Assembly (NCBI GenBank): GCA_028822445.1
Contig: JAPKDQ010000002.1
Location: 1-64,000, forward strand
DNA length: 64,000 nucleotides
Direction: 5' to 3'
Source: Rhodospirillaceae bacterium
GTDB lineage: Bacteria > Pseudomonadota > Alphaproteobacteria > Rhodospirillales > Rhodospirillaceae
Under the pieces are notes generated by a model that worked only from the letters and a program-made list of their open reading frames with translations, had not been told where the DNA came from and ran no database searches. Numbering within the stretch: position 1 is the stretch's first letter; each line of letters starts with the position of its first letter. Of this stretch, positions 8,353-17,824 are shown piece by piece. The translations under genes and the position numbers were made by a program.

Positions 8353-9104
8353 GACGAGTTTGCCTTCAGTCGCTTATAGGCGACAGGAATGAGCGCCAGG
8401 CACGCCAAGCCTAACAGGGGCCCTATAACTTCCGGGCGGAACAATACAGCTCCAGGATCAACATCGCCTCCAGCATCGAACACGGCACCAAGACCGCTGC
8501 CAACGAGCGCAAAAACGAACGAACCCGGAATAATGCCCAAAGCTGTGCCAACGACATAAATCCGGATCGGGACATTAAGGAACGCAGGTACCAAATTCAC
8601 CAGAAAGAAAGGAAAGAGCGGGACCAAACGCAGAACAAGCATGTAACTAAAGGCATCTTCTTGGAATCCAGAACGCATGCGGTCTATCGCGCCCCCAGCT
8701 TTGCTTCGAAGCACATCACCAAGAACATAACGCGCTAGCAGAAAAACGAGTGTCGCACCGACCGTCGCTGCAATCACGATATAGGCGGTCGCAGGGCCAG
8801 CAGAAAAAACGAACCCACCCGAAACTGATAACCACACAGCACCCGGGATCGAAAACGTTACCGCCAGTATGTAGGTCACCATGAAGACAGCGACGGCCAC
8901 CACGTAATTGATCGATACGAAGTCCAGCAGCGCCTCACGATTAGCCCGAAGGGACTCGAGCGAAAGTTTGTCCTGAATCCCAGTCGAGAAAACAGCACTA
9001 AATAGCGCGGCAAAGACTAAAAGGGCGAACACGCGCCTCACATGGCTCTTTTTTGGCGTATTGAGCGCCTTTTGGGCTTCGTCGGTGGGTTGGGTCTCAG
9101 TCAT
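8349..9104 (-). CDS. TVP38/TMEM64 family inner-membrane protein
   Basis: A 251-residue polytopic membrane protein with a short basic cytosolic N-terminus and about six hydrophobic segments. The VTT (SNARE-associated) core is visible: FSIPGAVWLSVSGGFVFSAG, then re-entrant GATLVFLLARYVLGD, then LRLVPLFPFFLVNLVPAFLNVP. Proteins of this DedA-related superfamily are implicated in lipid scrambling or transport. The gene is translationally coupled (ATGA overlap) to the flavin oxidoreductase, an arrangement known in several bacterial groups and sometimes fused, which implies a joint membrane-redox function. The exact role is not established. Confidence 0.88.
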   Translation of the reverse strand: MTETQPTDEAQKALNTPKKSHVRRVFALLVFAALFSAVFSTGIQDKLSLESLRANREALLDFVSINYVVAVAVFMVTYILAVTFSIPGAVWLSVSGGFVFSAGPATAYIVIAATVGATLVFLLARYVLGDVLRSKAGGAIDRMRSGFQEDAFSYMLVLRLVPLFPFFLVNLVPAFLNVPIRIYVVGTALGIIPGSFVFALVGSGLGAVFDAGGDVDPGAVLFRPEVIGPLLGLACLALIPVAYKRLKANSS

Positions 9105-9411
9105 AACGGAACAACACTATTTAATAGATGAAGCCTAGTAAGGCCTTAGGGGTATCTGATTCTAGGGAATTTTTAAGCATACCCTCGATAATATCACCGA
9201 GGGCGGGTGCTGGCCATTCAGGTTTACGTGAGTTGGATCCCCGAAAGGCTTGAAAATAGGAGTCTTTTTATGCTCACTAATCAACACATGAACGCGTTGG
9301 CATGCATTGACAGTCCGGTGCACCACCGCTATACACCCCTCCGGCTTTGGCCGAAATCTGCCACTTTTTGATGGTAGAAAACTTTTTTAGACCGAAAGCG
9401 GAGAGACCCTC
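9105..9411. other. divergent control region TMEM64 / rpmH
   Basis: No gene is seen in this 307-bp stretch. It holds an inverted repeat CCCTCG / CGAGGG at 9182-9187 and 9198-9203 (ten-base loop, no T run) and, to the right, the near-consensus rpmH promoter listed separately. The rpmH leader is about 70 nt. Confidence 0.6.
9307..9335 (+). promoter_or_regulatory. sigma-70 type promoter of the rpmH-rnpA-yidD-yidC block
   Basis: TTGACA (9307-9312), a 17-base spacer and TATACA (9330-9335) match the housekeeping promoter at 11 of 12 positions (TATACA differs from TATAAT at one base). It sits about 75 bases before the rpmH start codon. Confidence 0.75.
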
Positions 9412-9546
9412 GTGAAGCAGACGTTTCAACCGAGCAGATTGGTACGCAAGCGTCGCCATGGGTTCCGCGCGCGCATGGCAACCAAAGGTGGACGTAAAGT
9501 CCTGGCCAATCGCCGCGCCAAGGGCCGCAAGCGTCTTTCAGCCTAA
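9412..9546 (+). CDS. rpmH: 50S ribosomal protein L34
   Basis: A 44-residue very basic protein ([20 protein letters not shown] start, then [19 protein letters not shown]) is the classic L34 sequence and length. It starts at GTG 9412 with GGAGAG upstream and ends at TAA 9546. It is the first gene after the promoter at 9307 and precedes rnpA by 31 bases, as in most bacteria. Confidence 0.97.
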   Translation: MKQTFQPSRLVRKRRHGFRARMATKGGRKVLANRRAKGRKRLSA

Positions 9547-9577
9547 CTCCTGAACTCTAGCGCGGAGGACTCGGACC

Positions 9578-9937
9578 ATGGGACGCCCCTTGGGCCGACT
9601 AAAGCGCCGGGAAGATTTTCTAAGAGTTGCCGCTGCCCGAACTAAACGGGTCGCGCACGGTTTCGTCCTGCAAGCTTGCCCGAGCCCTCAAAGCTCCGAA
9701 GAAACGCGCGTTGGCTTTACGGCTAGCCGCAAAGTTGGTGGAGCAGTTGATCGCAACAAAACAAAAAGACGGCTTCGTGTTGCAGCACGTCATGTTCTCT
9801 CTGAACTCGGTAAACCCGGGATGGACTATGTGCTCATCGGCAGACGGGGCACAGCAACCATGGCTTTTGAAACCCTTGAGAAAGACTTGCGTCATGCCGT
9901 GATAAAAATATCTGAACCTAGGCGCAAAAAAAAATGA
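9578..9937 (+). CDS. rnpA: ribonuclease P protein component
   Basis: RnpA is the protein subunit that helps RNase P RNA trim tRNA 5' ends. The 119-residue basic protein has RLKRREDFLRV at the start, VGFTASRKVGGAVDRNKTKR (the RNR-type RNA-binding region, here DRNKTKRRLR) in the middle, and DYVLIGRRGTA followed by LEKDLRHAV at the end. ATG 9578 follows GCGGAGGA. Its stop overlaps the yidD start (ATGA). Confidence 0.96.
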   Translation: MGRPLGRLKRREDFLRVAAARTKRVAHGFVLQACPSPQSSEETRVGFTASRKVGGAVDRNKTKRRLRVAARHVLSELGKPGMDYVLIGRRGTATMAFETLEKDLRHAVIKISEPRRKKK

Positions 9938-10200
9938 CCGTGGCACAGACTTCTATAAAATATATCGTGCGCGCCTATCAATTGGTAGCATCCCCAATTC
10001 TTGGAACTCGATGTCGCTACCACCCCACGTGCTCAGCCTACATAGCCGACGCGGTTGAAACGCACGGAGCCATCTCTGGGGTATGGTTGGGCATGAGAAG
10101 GCTGGTTCGATGCCACCCTTGGAGCGAAGGCGGCCACGACCCGGCTCCTACTGCAAACGATCAAACACCTGCAACTTTGACTAACGCGAAAGTTAAGTGA
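9934..10200 (+). CDS. yidD: membrane protein insertion efficiency factor YidD
   Basis: An 88-residue protein with the YidD core: an amphipathic N-terminus YIVRAYQLVASPILG, then CRYHPTCSAYIADAVETHG and RLVRCHPWSEGGHDP. It assists YidC-dependent insertion at the inner membrane. It overlaps rnpA by four bases and yidC by one to four bases, so the three genes are translationally coupled. Confidence 0.95.
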   Translation: MTVAQTSIKYIVRAYQLVASPILGTRCRYHPTCSAYIADAVETHGAISGVWLGMRRLVRCHPWSEGGHDPAPTANDQTPATLTNAKVK

Positions 10201-11918
10201 TGACCGATCAACGTAATATGTTTCTAGCCATTGTTGTCTCCATGGCGATCCTGTTCGGCTGGGATTACTTCTTTACGCCTGACGCTCCACCACCCATTGG
10301 GGCCGTTGAAGCCGGGCAAGAATGGGCCGCACCGACAGCCGGCGCAGCCCTGCCGATGACACAGGACCTTTTAGCCGCGATCGCGAACCCTGCGGCAGAT
10401 CGCGCATCAGCTATCGCGGCAGATCGACGCGCCCGCATTAGCACCGAAAGCCTACACGGCTCGGTGCCCCTGACGGGATTACGGTTTGACGATCTAACCT
10501 TAGTAAAATATCGCGAAACGACAGACCCCGAGAGTAACGAGATAACACTATTCTCCCCTGCAGATGCCCCATCACCTTACTACGCAGAAATTGGGTGGGC
10601 GAGTGCAGACCCAGCACTTGCACTGCCATCATCAACAACAGAGTGGTCTACGGTCGCACAAAACGCTGAGCTGTCAGTCGACCGCCCGCTCGTTATGACA
10701 TGGGACAATGACGCCGGCTTGACATTCAAGCGGACCATTTCGATCGATAACGATTACCTGTTCACTGTGAACGATGAGGTCCAGAACGCAACCAACACAG
10801 CCGTATCCTTATTCCCTTATGGCCTAGTCACCCGGGTCGACATTCCAGAAATTCAAGGGTTCTTCATTTTACACGAAGGCCCCCTTGGGGTATTCGACGA
10901 AACACTCAAAGAAGTCGACTACGACGACCTCAAAGACACACCCCTTGAAACCGTAAGCTCGAACGGTGGCTGGATCGGGTTTACAGATAAATATTGGCTT
11001 GCTGCGTTAGCGCATGACCAAAGCCAACAAATTGAGGCTGCCTTCCGATACAGAAACCAGAATGCCCGTGACCACTTTCAAACTGACTTCCTCAGCACGG
11101 AAGCCACAGTCATTCAGCCGGGCAGAACCGCCGGCGCCAAAACCTACCTCTTCGCTGGTGCAAAACGCGTTGAACTACTTGATGGGTACGCTGAAGATTT
11201 AGGCATAAGCCGGTTCGATCTCGCTATCGACTTTGGCTGGTTTTACTTCTTAACCAAGCCGTTCTTTTACTGCTTGATTTGGCTACAAGGCATACTTGGG
11301 AACTTTGGGCTGGCTATTCTAGCTCTCACTGTCGGTTTACGCCTGCTGCTGTTTCCCCTCGCCAACAAGCAATTTAGAGCGATGAATAAGCTCAAGAAAC
11401 TTCAGCCTGAAATGAAAAAGCTTCAGGAAAAGTATGCGGACGACAACACCCGAAAAAACCAAGAACTCATGGAGCTGTATAAGCGAGAGAAAGCCAATCC
11501 AGCGGCTGGATGCTTGCCGATTCTGATTCAGATTCCGATTTTCTTTGCTTTGTATAAGGTTCTCTTTGTCACCATCGAGATGCGTCAGGAACCGTTCTAC
11601 GGATGGATCAGCGATCTGTCTGCACCCGACCCCACAAGCATCTTCAACTTGTTTGGATTGATCCCGATTGACCTTCCGTCGTTTCTTGCGATTGGGGCAT
11701 GGCCAATCATCATGGGCATCACGATGTTTCTTCAACAAAAACTAAACCCTGCACCAACTGACCCAATGCAAGCAAAGATCATGAGCTTCCTACCCTTAAT
11801 TTTCACGTTCTTGCTAGCAACCTTCCCTGCTGGGCTGGTGATCTACTGGGCGTGGAGTAACTCATTGGGTATTCTTCAACAGTGGGTAATCATGCGCCAG
11901 CCCGGCGCTAAGAGCTGA
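10200..11918 (+). CDS. yidC: membrane protein insertase YidC
   Basis: YidC inserts inner-membrane proteins alone or with Sec. The 572-residue form is the long Gram-negative type: an N-terminal membrane anchor (NMFLAIVVSMAILFGWDYFF), a large periplasmic beta domain (residues about 60-345), then five membrane segments. The cytosolic hairpin after TM2 carries KKLQPEMKKLQEKYADD, followed by NPAAGCLPILIQIPIFFALY, both family hallmarks. ATG 10200 shares one base with the yidD stop (TGATG); GTG 10197 is an alternative. Confidence 0.97.
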   Translation: MTDQRNMFLAIVVSMAILFGWDYFFTPDAPPPIGAVEAGQEWAAPTAGAALPMTQDLLAAIANPAADRASAIAADRRARISTESLHGSVPLTGLRFDDLTLVKYRETTDPESNEITLFSPADAPSPYYAEIGWASADPALALPSSTTEWSTVAQNAELSVDRPLVMTWDNDAGLTFKRTISIDNDYLFTVNDEVQNATNTAVSLFPYGLVTRVDIPEIQGFFILHEGPLGVFDETLKEVDYDDLKDTPLETVSSNGGWIGFTDKYWLAALAHDQSQQIEAAFRYRNQNARDHFQTDFLSTEATVIQPGRTAGAKTYLFAGAKRVELLDGYAEDLGISRFDLAIDFGWFYFLTKPFFYCLIWLQGILGNFGLAILALTVGLRLLLFPLANKQFRAMNKLKKLQPEMKKLQEKYADDNTRKNQELMELYKREKANPAAGCLPILIQIPIFFALYKVLFVTIEMRQEPFYGWISDLSAPDPTSIFNLFGLIPIDLPSFLAIGAWPIIMGITMFLQQKLNPAPTDPMQAKIMSFLPLIFTFLLATFPAGLVIYWAWSNSLGILQQWVIMRQPGAKS

Positions 11919-11932
11919 TTGAGTAAAACTTT

Positions 11933-12580
11933 ATGCCAGAGCAGCCGAGCCCAAACAATGACGTGCGCATTCTCGAGGAGGGCCGAAAGCTTTTCGCGGG
12001 TGAATGTACGTTTGTTTTAGGTGCAGCGGCACTGATTCAAGTTCCTGACAGCAATCTTCCAGAGATCGCATTTGCGGGGCGCTCTAATGTGGGGAAGTCC
12101 AGCCTGGTCAATGGCCTGACAGGCCGCAAAACATTGGCCCGCACCTCAGTGACACCAGGCAGAACACAACAGCTTAACTTTTTTAACATTGGGGAACGCC
12201 TCATGCTGTCTGACCTGCCAGGCTATGGCTATGCCCGCGCACCGAAGACCGAGGTCGATGCCTGGACGAGATTGGTTAAATCATATCTGATAGGTCGGTC
12301 TCAGCTGCGCCGCGTATGCATGCTTGTGGATAGTCGTCATGGCCTCAAAACCAACGATCGCGAAGTTATGAAAGATCTCGACGAAGCGGCCGTCAGTTAC
12401 CAAATCGTAATGACTAAGGCGGATAAGGTGAAACCCAACGAACTGGCTAAGACTATTGAAGCGGTCTCTGTCGAAGCCACCAAACACGCGGCGGCGTTCC
12501 CAGAAATTGCTGTGACAAGCTCTCATAAGGGGACAGGGCTTGCCGAGCTTCGTGCAGCCCTGTCACAATTAACCTATTAG
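11933..12580 (+). CDS. engB: ribosome-biogenesis GTPase EngB (YihA/YsxC)
   Basis: A 215-residue small GTPase required for 50S assembly. All G motifs are visible: G1 GRSNVGKSS, G2 TPGRTQQLNFF, G3 DLPGYGYA, G4 TKADK and G5 VTSSHKG. It starts at ATG 11933, 14 bases after yidC, in a typical alphaproteobacterial order (yidC-engB-argB). Confidence 0.96.
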   Translation: MPEQPSPNNDVRILEEGRKLFAGECTFVLGAAALIQVPDSNLPEIAFAGRSNVGKSSLVNGLTGRKTLARTSVTPGRTQQLNFFNIGERLMLSDLPGYGYARAPKTEVDAWTRLVKSYLIGRSQLRRVCMLVDSRHGLKTNDREVMKDLDEAAVSYQIVMTKADKVKPNELAKTIEAVSVEATKHAAAFPEIAVTSSHKGTGLAELRAALSQLTY

Positions 12581-12620
12581 ACCCAAACATTAAGACCGCG
12601 CGGAAAGGCCTAGAGAGTTC

Positions 12621-13523
12621 ATGGCGACGACCAACGACAACGAACATGCAGAGTGGCTAGAAAAAGCTGGCATTCTATCTGATGCCCTGCCCTACATGCG
12701 GGAATTCGCAGGAGAAACCGTAGTCATAAAGTACGGTGGCCATGCCATGGGCGACAAATCCCTAGCCGCTAACTTTGCACGTGATATTGTTTTGCTGAAG
12801 CAAGTTGGCATGAACCCGGTCATCGTACACGGGGGAGGCCCCCAAATTGGCGAAATGCTGAGCCGGTTAAAAATTCAGAGCGCGTTTATTGATGGCTTAA
12901 GGGTTACAGACGCCGCGACTGTGGACGTCGTGGAAATGGTGTTGTGCGGATCGATCAACAAACAGATCGTGACAGCAATCAATGGCGCAGGCGGATTTGC
13001 AATCGGGCTTTCTGGGAAAGATGGCAACCTCATCAAAGCCCGCAAACTGCGGCGGTCGAAAAAAGATCCCGGCTCCAATATAGAGAAAATACTCGACTTG
13101 GGTTTTGTCGGCGAACCCGAAGATGTCAATCCACACATCCTCAAGACACTCGAAGAATCGGATATCATCCCGGTCATCGCCCCTATAGGCGTCGGCAGCT
13201 CAGGTGAAACCTACAACATCAATGCAGACACCTCTGCCGGAGCAATTGCGTCTGCCCTTGGGGCGGCCCGCTTGTTGATGCTCACGGATGTGCCGGGCGT
13301 ATTGAGTGACACCAAACAATTGATGCCAGAGATCACCGTTGAAAGAGCCAAGACGCTCATTCAAACAGGAACCATTTCGGGTGGAATGATTCCGAAAGTA
13401 GAGACGTGCCTTAACGCCGTCGAAAAAGGCGTCGACGCTGCCGTTATCTTGGATGGACGTGTGCCACACGCAGTGCTGCTCGAGCTGTTCACCCCCCACG
13501 GCGCCGGCACACTAATTCGATAG
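12621..13523 (+). CDS. argB: acetylglutamate kinase
   Basis: ArgB phosphorylates N-acetylglutamate in arginine synthesis. The 300-residue amino-acid kinase shows [24 protein letters not shown] (substrate loop), [17 protein letters not shown] and [10 protein letters not shown], then [10 protein letters not shown]. An N-terminal extension of about 25 residues before the kinase core resembles arginine-inhibited forms, so feedback inhibition is likely but not proven. ATG 12621 lies 40 bases after engB. Confidence 0.96.
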   Translation: MATTNDNEHAEWLEKAGILSDALPYMREFAGETVVIKYGGHAMGDKSLAANFARDIVLLKQVGMNPVIVHGGGPQIGEMLSRLKIQSAFIDGLRVTDAATVDVVEMVLCGSINKQIVTAINGAGGFAIGLSGKDGNLIKARKLRRSKKDPGSNIEKILDLGFVGEPEDVNPHILKTLEESDIIPVIAPIGVGSSGETYNINADTSAGAIASALGAARLLMLTDVPGVLSDTKQLMPEITVERAKTLIQTGTISGGMIPKVETCLNAVEKGVDAAVILDGRVPHAVLLELFTPHGAGTLIR

Positions 13524-13530
13524 ATAGATT

Positions 13531-14214
13531 GTGACAGTCAAGCCAGGCGACTTATCCCATATCAACACTTGGGTGTTTGATCTCGACAATACTCTGTATC
13601 CAGCCTCAGCTGGGCTTTTTCTTCAGGTAGACGTGCGCATGAAAACGTTCATATCTGAACTTTTAAGTATCGACCTCGTTGAAGCCTTCAAGCTACAAAA
13701 AATCTATTACCACGAGTATGGCACAACACTGCGCGGCTTGATGATTGATCACACAATCGACCCGGACGCATTTCTTGATTATGTGCATGACATCGACCAC
13801 GCTGGACTTGATCCCGACCCAGACCTAGAAACAACCATTCAAGCCCTGCCAGGCAGAAAGTTGATCCACACCAATGGATCAAAGCAGCACGCTGAAAATG
13901 TCTTGAATGCACTAGGACTCAACAACTGCTTTGAAGCGATTTTTGACATCAAGGCAGGGTCGTATGTTCCAAAGCCAGACCCGAATTCATACGAGCGCTT
14001 TCTATCAATCCACGCCGTTGACCCAAGCGCGGCCATTATGTTTGAAGACTCTGTAAAGAATCTTAAACCGGCTGCAGATCTGGGGATGGTTACGGTCCTG
14101 GTTCGACACGACAGCAACGAGGCGTCAGCCGAACCTGATAAACACTGTCATTATATAACTCGTGACTTGACGCGCTGGTTGAAAGGCGGCCTAGGGATTA
14201 GCAATCATGCTTAA
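13531..14214 (+). CDS. HAD-family pyrimidine 5'-nucleotidase
   Basis: A 227-residue HAD hydrolase of the SDT1/YjjG-like group. Motif I is WVFDLDNTLYP, motif II IHTNGSKQHA, motif III KPDPNSYERF (Lys) and motif IV IMFEDSVKNL. The cap lies between motifs I and II. It probably dephosphorylates UMP/CMP or another small phosphometabolite. Start GTG 13531 is seven bases after argB, so it shares that transcript. This argB-nucleotidase-dapD order recurs in alphaproteobacteria. Confidence 0.9.
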   Translation: MTVKPGDLSHINTWVFDLDNTLYPASAGLFLQVDVRMKTFISELLSIDLVEAFKLQKIYYHEYGTTLRGLMIDHTIDPDAFLDYVHDIDHAGLDPDPDLETTIQALPGRKLIHTNGSKQHAENVLNALGLNNCFEAIFDIKAGSYVPKPDPNSYERFLSIHAVDPSAAIMFEDSVKNLKPAADLGMVTVLVRHDSNEASAEPDKHCHYITRDLTRWLKGGLGISNHA

Positions 14215-14397
14215 GCGATGTATTACCCTCAACCAGAACCGCTCCTCGACAAGCCCCCGTTCCCCTTGAGTTAGGCAACATATTGATAAATATACTCTTT
14301 TTATACTAATGGTGGTTAATTTAGTGAAGTAGTTTTTATTCGCAATCACTTTTTGCGTGGTTGTGCCAACGCTACACACGCTAGTGGTTGGATTGCG

Positions 14398-14442
14398 TTG
14401 ACTTGAAATCGCCTGTGGCTATGGTCTGCCACCTTTAGGTGG
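14398..14442 (+). promoter_or_regulatory. candidate dapD promoter with downstream palindrome
   Basis: TTGACT (14398-14403), 16 bases and TATGGT (14420-14425) form a plausible promoter. The perfect palindrome CCACCT-TT-AGGTGG (14429-14442) starts three bases after the -10 box and so would cover the transcription start, as an operator or the first hairpin of the mRNA. The dapD start codon is 45 bases further on. Confidence 0.5.
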
Positions 14443-14487
14443 AAGTGTCGGTTGCCCGTGTAGCCAGGAATTGGGAGCAAAACAAGA

Positions 14488-15330
14488 ATGAATATCAAGG
14501 CCTTGCAGGATCGAGTCGAAGGCGCGTGGGACGATCGGGATAGCATCACAACGAATACGGTTGGCGACTACCGTGTAGCAGTGATGGAAACACTCACGCT
14601 TCTAGACGGCGGCGCCGTAAGAGTTGCAGAAAAAAGTGACGGCACTTGGCACGTTAATGAGTGGTGCAAGAAAGCAGTTCTCCTGTCCTTCCGCCTAAAC
14701 GCCATGAGTATTCAAAACGGCGGCCCTGATGACGGAGCCTGGTGGGACAAAGTTCCATCAAAGTTCAAGGGCTGGACCGCTTTAGAATTTAAGAAGGCAG
14801 CCTTTAGAGCCGTACCAACCAGTGTCGTGCGTCACTCAGCATACGTAGGCCCCGGCGTTGTTCTAATGCCAAGCTTTGTTAACCTTGGTGCGTATATTGA
14901 TGAAGGCACCATGGTCGACACCTGGGCGACAGTAGGAAGTTGCGCACAGATTGGAAAAAACGTTCATCTCTCGGGCGGCGCAGGCATTGGTGGCGTGCTC
15001 GAACCCCTTCAAGCTGGCCCCGTCATCATAGAAGACAATTGTTTCATCGGCGCTCGATCTGAAGTGGTCGAGGGCGTTATTGTAGAAGAGGGTGCCGTCT
15101 TATCCATGGGCGTATTTATCGGCTCATCGACAAAGATCATTGATCGCGACACGGGCGAAATCTTTATGGGGCGCGTCCCTGCGTATTCTGTCGTTGTGCC
15201 GGGAAATCTTCCAGGTAAACCACTACCCGACGGGTCGCCCGGCCCAAGCCTGTATTGCGCGGTTATTGTAAAGCGCGTGGATGCGAAGACCCGCTCGAAA
15301 GTTTCAATCAATGAATTATTGCGCGACTAA
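14488..15330 (+). CDS. dapD: 2,3,4,5-tetrahydropyridine-2,6-dicarboxylate N-succinyltransferase
   Basis: DapD succinylates tetrahydrodipicolinate in the succinylase branch of lysine/diaminopimelate synthesis. The 280-residue protein has a helical N-domain ([15 protein letters not shown]), then a left-handed beta-helix of hexapeptide repeats: [53 protein letters not shown], and [23 protein letters not shown] 14488 is preceded by GGGAG. It abuts dapE, the enzyme acting two steps later. Confidence 0.97.
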   Translation: MNIKALQDRVEGAWDDRDSITTNTVGDYRVAVMETLTLLDGGAVRVAEKSDGTWHVNEWCKKAVLLSFRLNAMSIQNGGPDDGAWWDKVPSKFKGWTALEFKKAAFRAVPTSVVRHSAYVGPGVVLMPSFVNLGAYIDEGTMVDTWATVGSCAQIGKNVHLSGGAGIGGVLEPLQAGPVIIEDNCFIGARSEVVEGVIVEEGAVLSMGVFIGSSTKIIDRDTGEIFMGRVPAYSVVVPGNLPGKPLPDGSPGPSLYCAVIVKRVDAKTRSKVSINELLRD

Positions 15331-16505
15331 TGACACCGACCGCTGACACGTCTGCGGCGGCCCTGACAGACCCCCTGCAGCTAGCGCGGGACCTCATCCG
15401 CTGCCCGAGCGTCACACCAGAGGACGCAGGTGCACTTGACGTCCTCGAAATCGCACTCAGCACACTCGGGTTTAAATGCCATCGACTACGGTTTGAAGAA
15501 GTGGGCACAGAGCCAGTGCACAATCTCTATGCCCGCCTCGGTGATAGCGGGCCAAACTTTTGTTTTGCGGGTCACACGGACGTCGTGCCCGTGGGTCAGG
15601 GTTGGGCCACCAACCCTTTCTCTGCCGATGTAATTGATAATTACCTATATGGCCGCGGTGCCGCCGACATGAAGGGTGCCATCGCTTGTTTTACGGCAGC
15701 CGTCGCGCGTCATATTGCAGCATCAGGCAAGCCAAGTGGATCGATTAGTTTTTTAATCACGGGCGACGAAGAGGGCCCCGCCATTAACGGCACCAAGAAA
15801 GTTCTAGAGTGGTTGGATGGACGAGGCGAAAAGTTGGATGCATGTCTTGTGGGAGAACCAACAAATCCAATTCGCCTTGGTGACATGATCAAGATCGGCC
15901 GCCGGGGGAGCTTGAATGGCAAACTCACGGTGCATGGCACACAAGGGCATGTTGCCTATCCGCACCTAGCCGACAACCCGATCAACACCATGATGAAATT
16001 ACTCGGTGCGCTGACAGCAGAGCCGATGGATGAGGGAACTGAAACATTCCAGCCCTCGACACTGACATTGACGTCCATTGATGTCGGCAACGAGACAACA
16101 AACATCATACCCGGGCAGGTACGCGCCGCTTTTAATATTCGTTTTAATGATAGCCACTCCGGCGAAAGCCTTGGAAATTGGCTCCAGGAAACGCTCTCCG
16201 CCGCAGCTGATGGTGCCGACTTTGAACTAGATATTAAGGTAAGCGGTGAGTCTTTTGTGACCCCTCCGGGCGACCTCAGCGGACTCGTATCAGAAGCAGT
16301 CGAACATGTGACGGGAGAAACACCGAAGCTGTCGACAAGCGGTGGCACATCAGACGCACGGTTTATCCAGTCGTTCTGCCCCGTTTGCGAATTTGGAATG
16401 ACCGGTCAGACGATGCACAAGGCCGATGAGCGCGTCGCTATAAAAGACTTACAGGATCTAACGGAAATCTATCACCGCATTCTTAATCGCTACTTCACCG
16501 GATGA
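15330..16505 (+). CDS. dapE: succinyl-diaminopimelate desuccinylase
   Basis: DapE removes succinate from N-succinyl-LL-diaminopimelate. This 391-residue M20 metallopeptidase has [11 protein letters not shown] (zinc His/Asp), [15 protein letters not shown] (bridging Asp), [13 protein letters not shown] (catalytic Glu plus ligand Glu), CLVGEPTN, a lid domain starting at [15 protein letters not shown], and the final ligand near [10 protein letters not shown]. Its ATG overlaps the dapD stop by one base (TAATG), so translation is coupled. Confidence 0.96.
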   Translation: MTPTADTSAAALTDPLQLARDLIRCPSVTPEDAGALDVLEIALSTLGFKCHRLRFEEVGTEPVHNLYARLGDSGPNFCFAGHTDVVPVGQGWATNPFSADVIDNYLYGRGAADMKGAIACFTAAVARHIAASGKPSGSISFLITGDEEGPAINGTKKVLEWLDGRGEKLDACLVGEPTNPIRLGDMIKIGRRGSLNGKLTVHGTQGHVAYPHLADNPINTMMKLLGALTAEPMDEGTETFQPSTLTLTSIDVGNETTNIIPGQVRAAFNIRFNDSHSGESLGNWLQETLSAAADGADFELDIKVSGESFVTPPGDLSGLVSEAVEHVTGETPKLSTSGGTSDARFIQSFCPVCEFGMTGQTMHKADERVAIKDLQDLTEIYHRILNRYFTG

Positions 16506-17071
16506 TCGATACGAAAGAGACCGCACGAGCCCTGTATGGATTGTGGCGCCTCGCCCGATGGGATGAAGAGGCCTTCAGTTTCTTCAACGCGACGGAGCAA
16601 GGGTTTTGGCGGTCTTTCGCCGCCGCCGCTTTTGTAGCCCCGCTCCAGGCTCTCTACCAATTAAGCCTTTACCTTACACTTGACGACCCGCCATTAATTT
16701 GGCGCGTCGCGGCCATTGAGAGCATCGAGTACATCATACTCTGGACCCTCTTTCCCCTCTCTATGCTTTACGTCGTAAAATTGCTTGAACGAGAAACTGA
16801 ATTTTTTCGATACATCGTAGCCTACAACTGGTTCCAGTTGGCGGTGGGTTATGTCGCAATGCCGTTTGTTATTTTGTCTCAATTCCAGCTACTGCCGGTG
16901 CAGGTTTCTGGGTTCTTCGATAGCCTAATCTTCGTGACTTACGTAACCTTCGCAGCTTTCATTGCCCGCGTAGGGCTAAAGGTTGGCATGGGGGCTAGCG
17001 CTGGAATCGTCGTGATCGACATTCTACTCACGCTCATGGTCGGCCAAGTCACGCTGAGAATGCTTACGTAG
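16502..17071 (+). CDS. conserved inner-membrane protein, unknown function
   Basis: A 189-residue protein with a short cytosolic N-terminus ([20 protein letters not shown]) and about four or five hydrophobic segments, for example [35 protein letters not shown] and [16 protein letters not shown]. The start ATG overlaps the dapE stop by four bases. It resembles small alphaproteobacterial membrane proteins that follow dapE before truA. No catalytic motif is visible and I cannot assign a role. Confidence 0.8.
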   Translation: MIDTKETARALYGLWRLARWDEEAFSFFNATEQGFWRSFAAAAFVAPLQALYQLSLYLTLDDPPLIWRVAAIESIEYIILWTLFPLSMLYVVKLLERETEFFRYIVAYNWFQLAVGYVAMPFVILSQFQLLPVQVSGFFDSLIFVTYVTFAAFIARVGLKVGMGASAGIVVIDILLTLMVGQVTLRMLT

Positions 17072-17077
17072 GCGGGC

Positions 17078-17821
17078 TCAGTCTGGGTACCGAACGGCCG
17101 TCAAATACAAACCTTCTGGAGGTGCTGTTGGTCCACCGGCAGCCCTGCTTCTGGCAGCCAAAGCGTCCGTGACATCCGCTGCCGTCCACTTTCCCTCGCC
17201 GACCAAGGACAAGGTGCCAACTATATTGCGAACCTGATGGTGTAGGAAGGAGCGGGCGCGCGTTCTGATCTCAACAGAGTCACCAGACCGCAAGACATCG
17301 AGAGCATAAAGAGTCTTAACCGGCGTCTTGGCTTGGCATTCTGTCGCTCGGAAGCTTGAGAAATCATGCTGACCGACGAGCCCCTGAGCCGCCTCATGCA
17401 TAGCGCCTTCATCTAGATCTCGCGGTAGCCACCACGCACGGTTTTTTTCCAGCGCAACCGGCGCGCGCCTCGTCACGATACGATAGACGTATTGCCGCTC
17501 AATAGCTTGAAAACGGGAATGAAAATCATCAGCAACGTGCTCGGCTGTAATAACAGCGATCGGGTGAGGGCGCATGAGCGCATTGAGGGCATCACGGACT
17601 TTGCGTCCATCATCGTCGCGTGGACTGTCGATATGAGCAACCTGCGCTAACGCATGCACGCCCGCATCTGTTCGGCCTGCCCCGTGAACAACTATCTTCG
17701 TTTGGCAGTACGCGAATGCAGCCTCTTCGATAACCTGCTGAACGGATAGGCCATTCAGCTGTCTCTGCCAGCCAACAAAGTCCGTGCCATCATATTCAAG
17801 TGTGAGCTTGAAGCGTTTCAT
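17078..17821 (-). CDS. truA: tRNA pseudouridine(38-40) synthase
   Basis: TruA isomerises uridines 38-40 in the anticodon arm of tRNAs. The 247-residue protein begins with RFKLTLEYDGTDFVGWQRQ and has the catalytic Asp in GAGRTDAGVHALAQVAH. HDFSSFRATECQAKTPVKT and FLHHQVRNIVGTL follow as expected. It ends the def-fmt-GNAT-truA series on the minus strand and converges with the membrane-protein gene six bases away. Confidence 0.97.
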   Translation of the reverse strand: MKRFKLTLEYDGTDFVGWQRQLNGLSVQQVIEEAAFAYCQTKIVVHGAGRTDAGVHALAQVAHIDSPRDDDGRKVRDALNALMRPHPIAVITAEHVADDFHSRFQAIERQYVYRIVTRRAPVALEKNRAWWLPRDLDEGAMHEAAQGLVGQHDFSSFRATECQAKTPVKTLYALDVLRSGDSVEIRTRARSFLHHQVRNIVGTLSLVGEGKWTAADVTDALAARSRAAGGPTAPPEGLYLTAVRYPD

Positions 17822-17824
17822 GGT

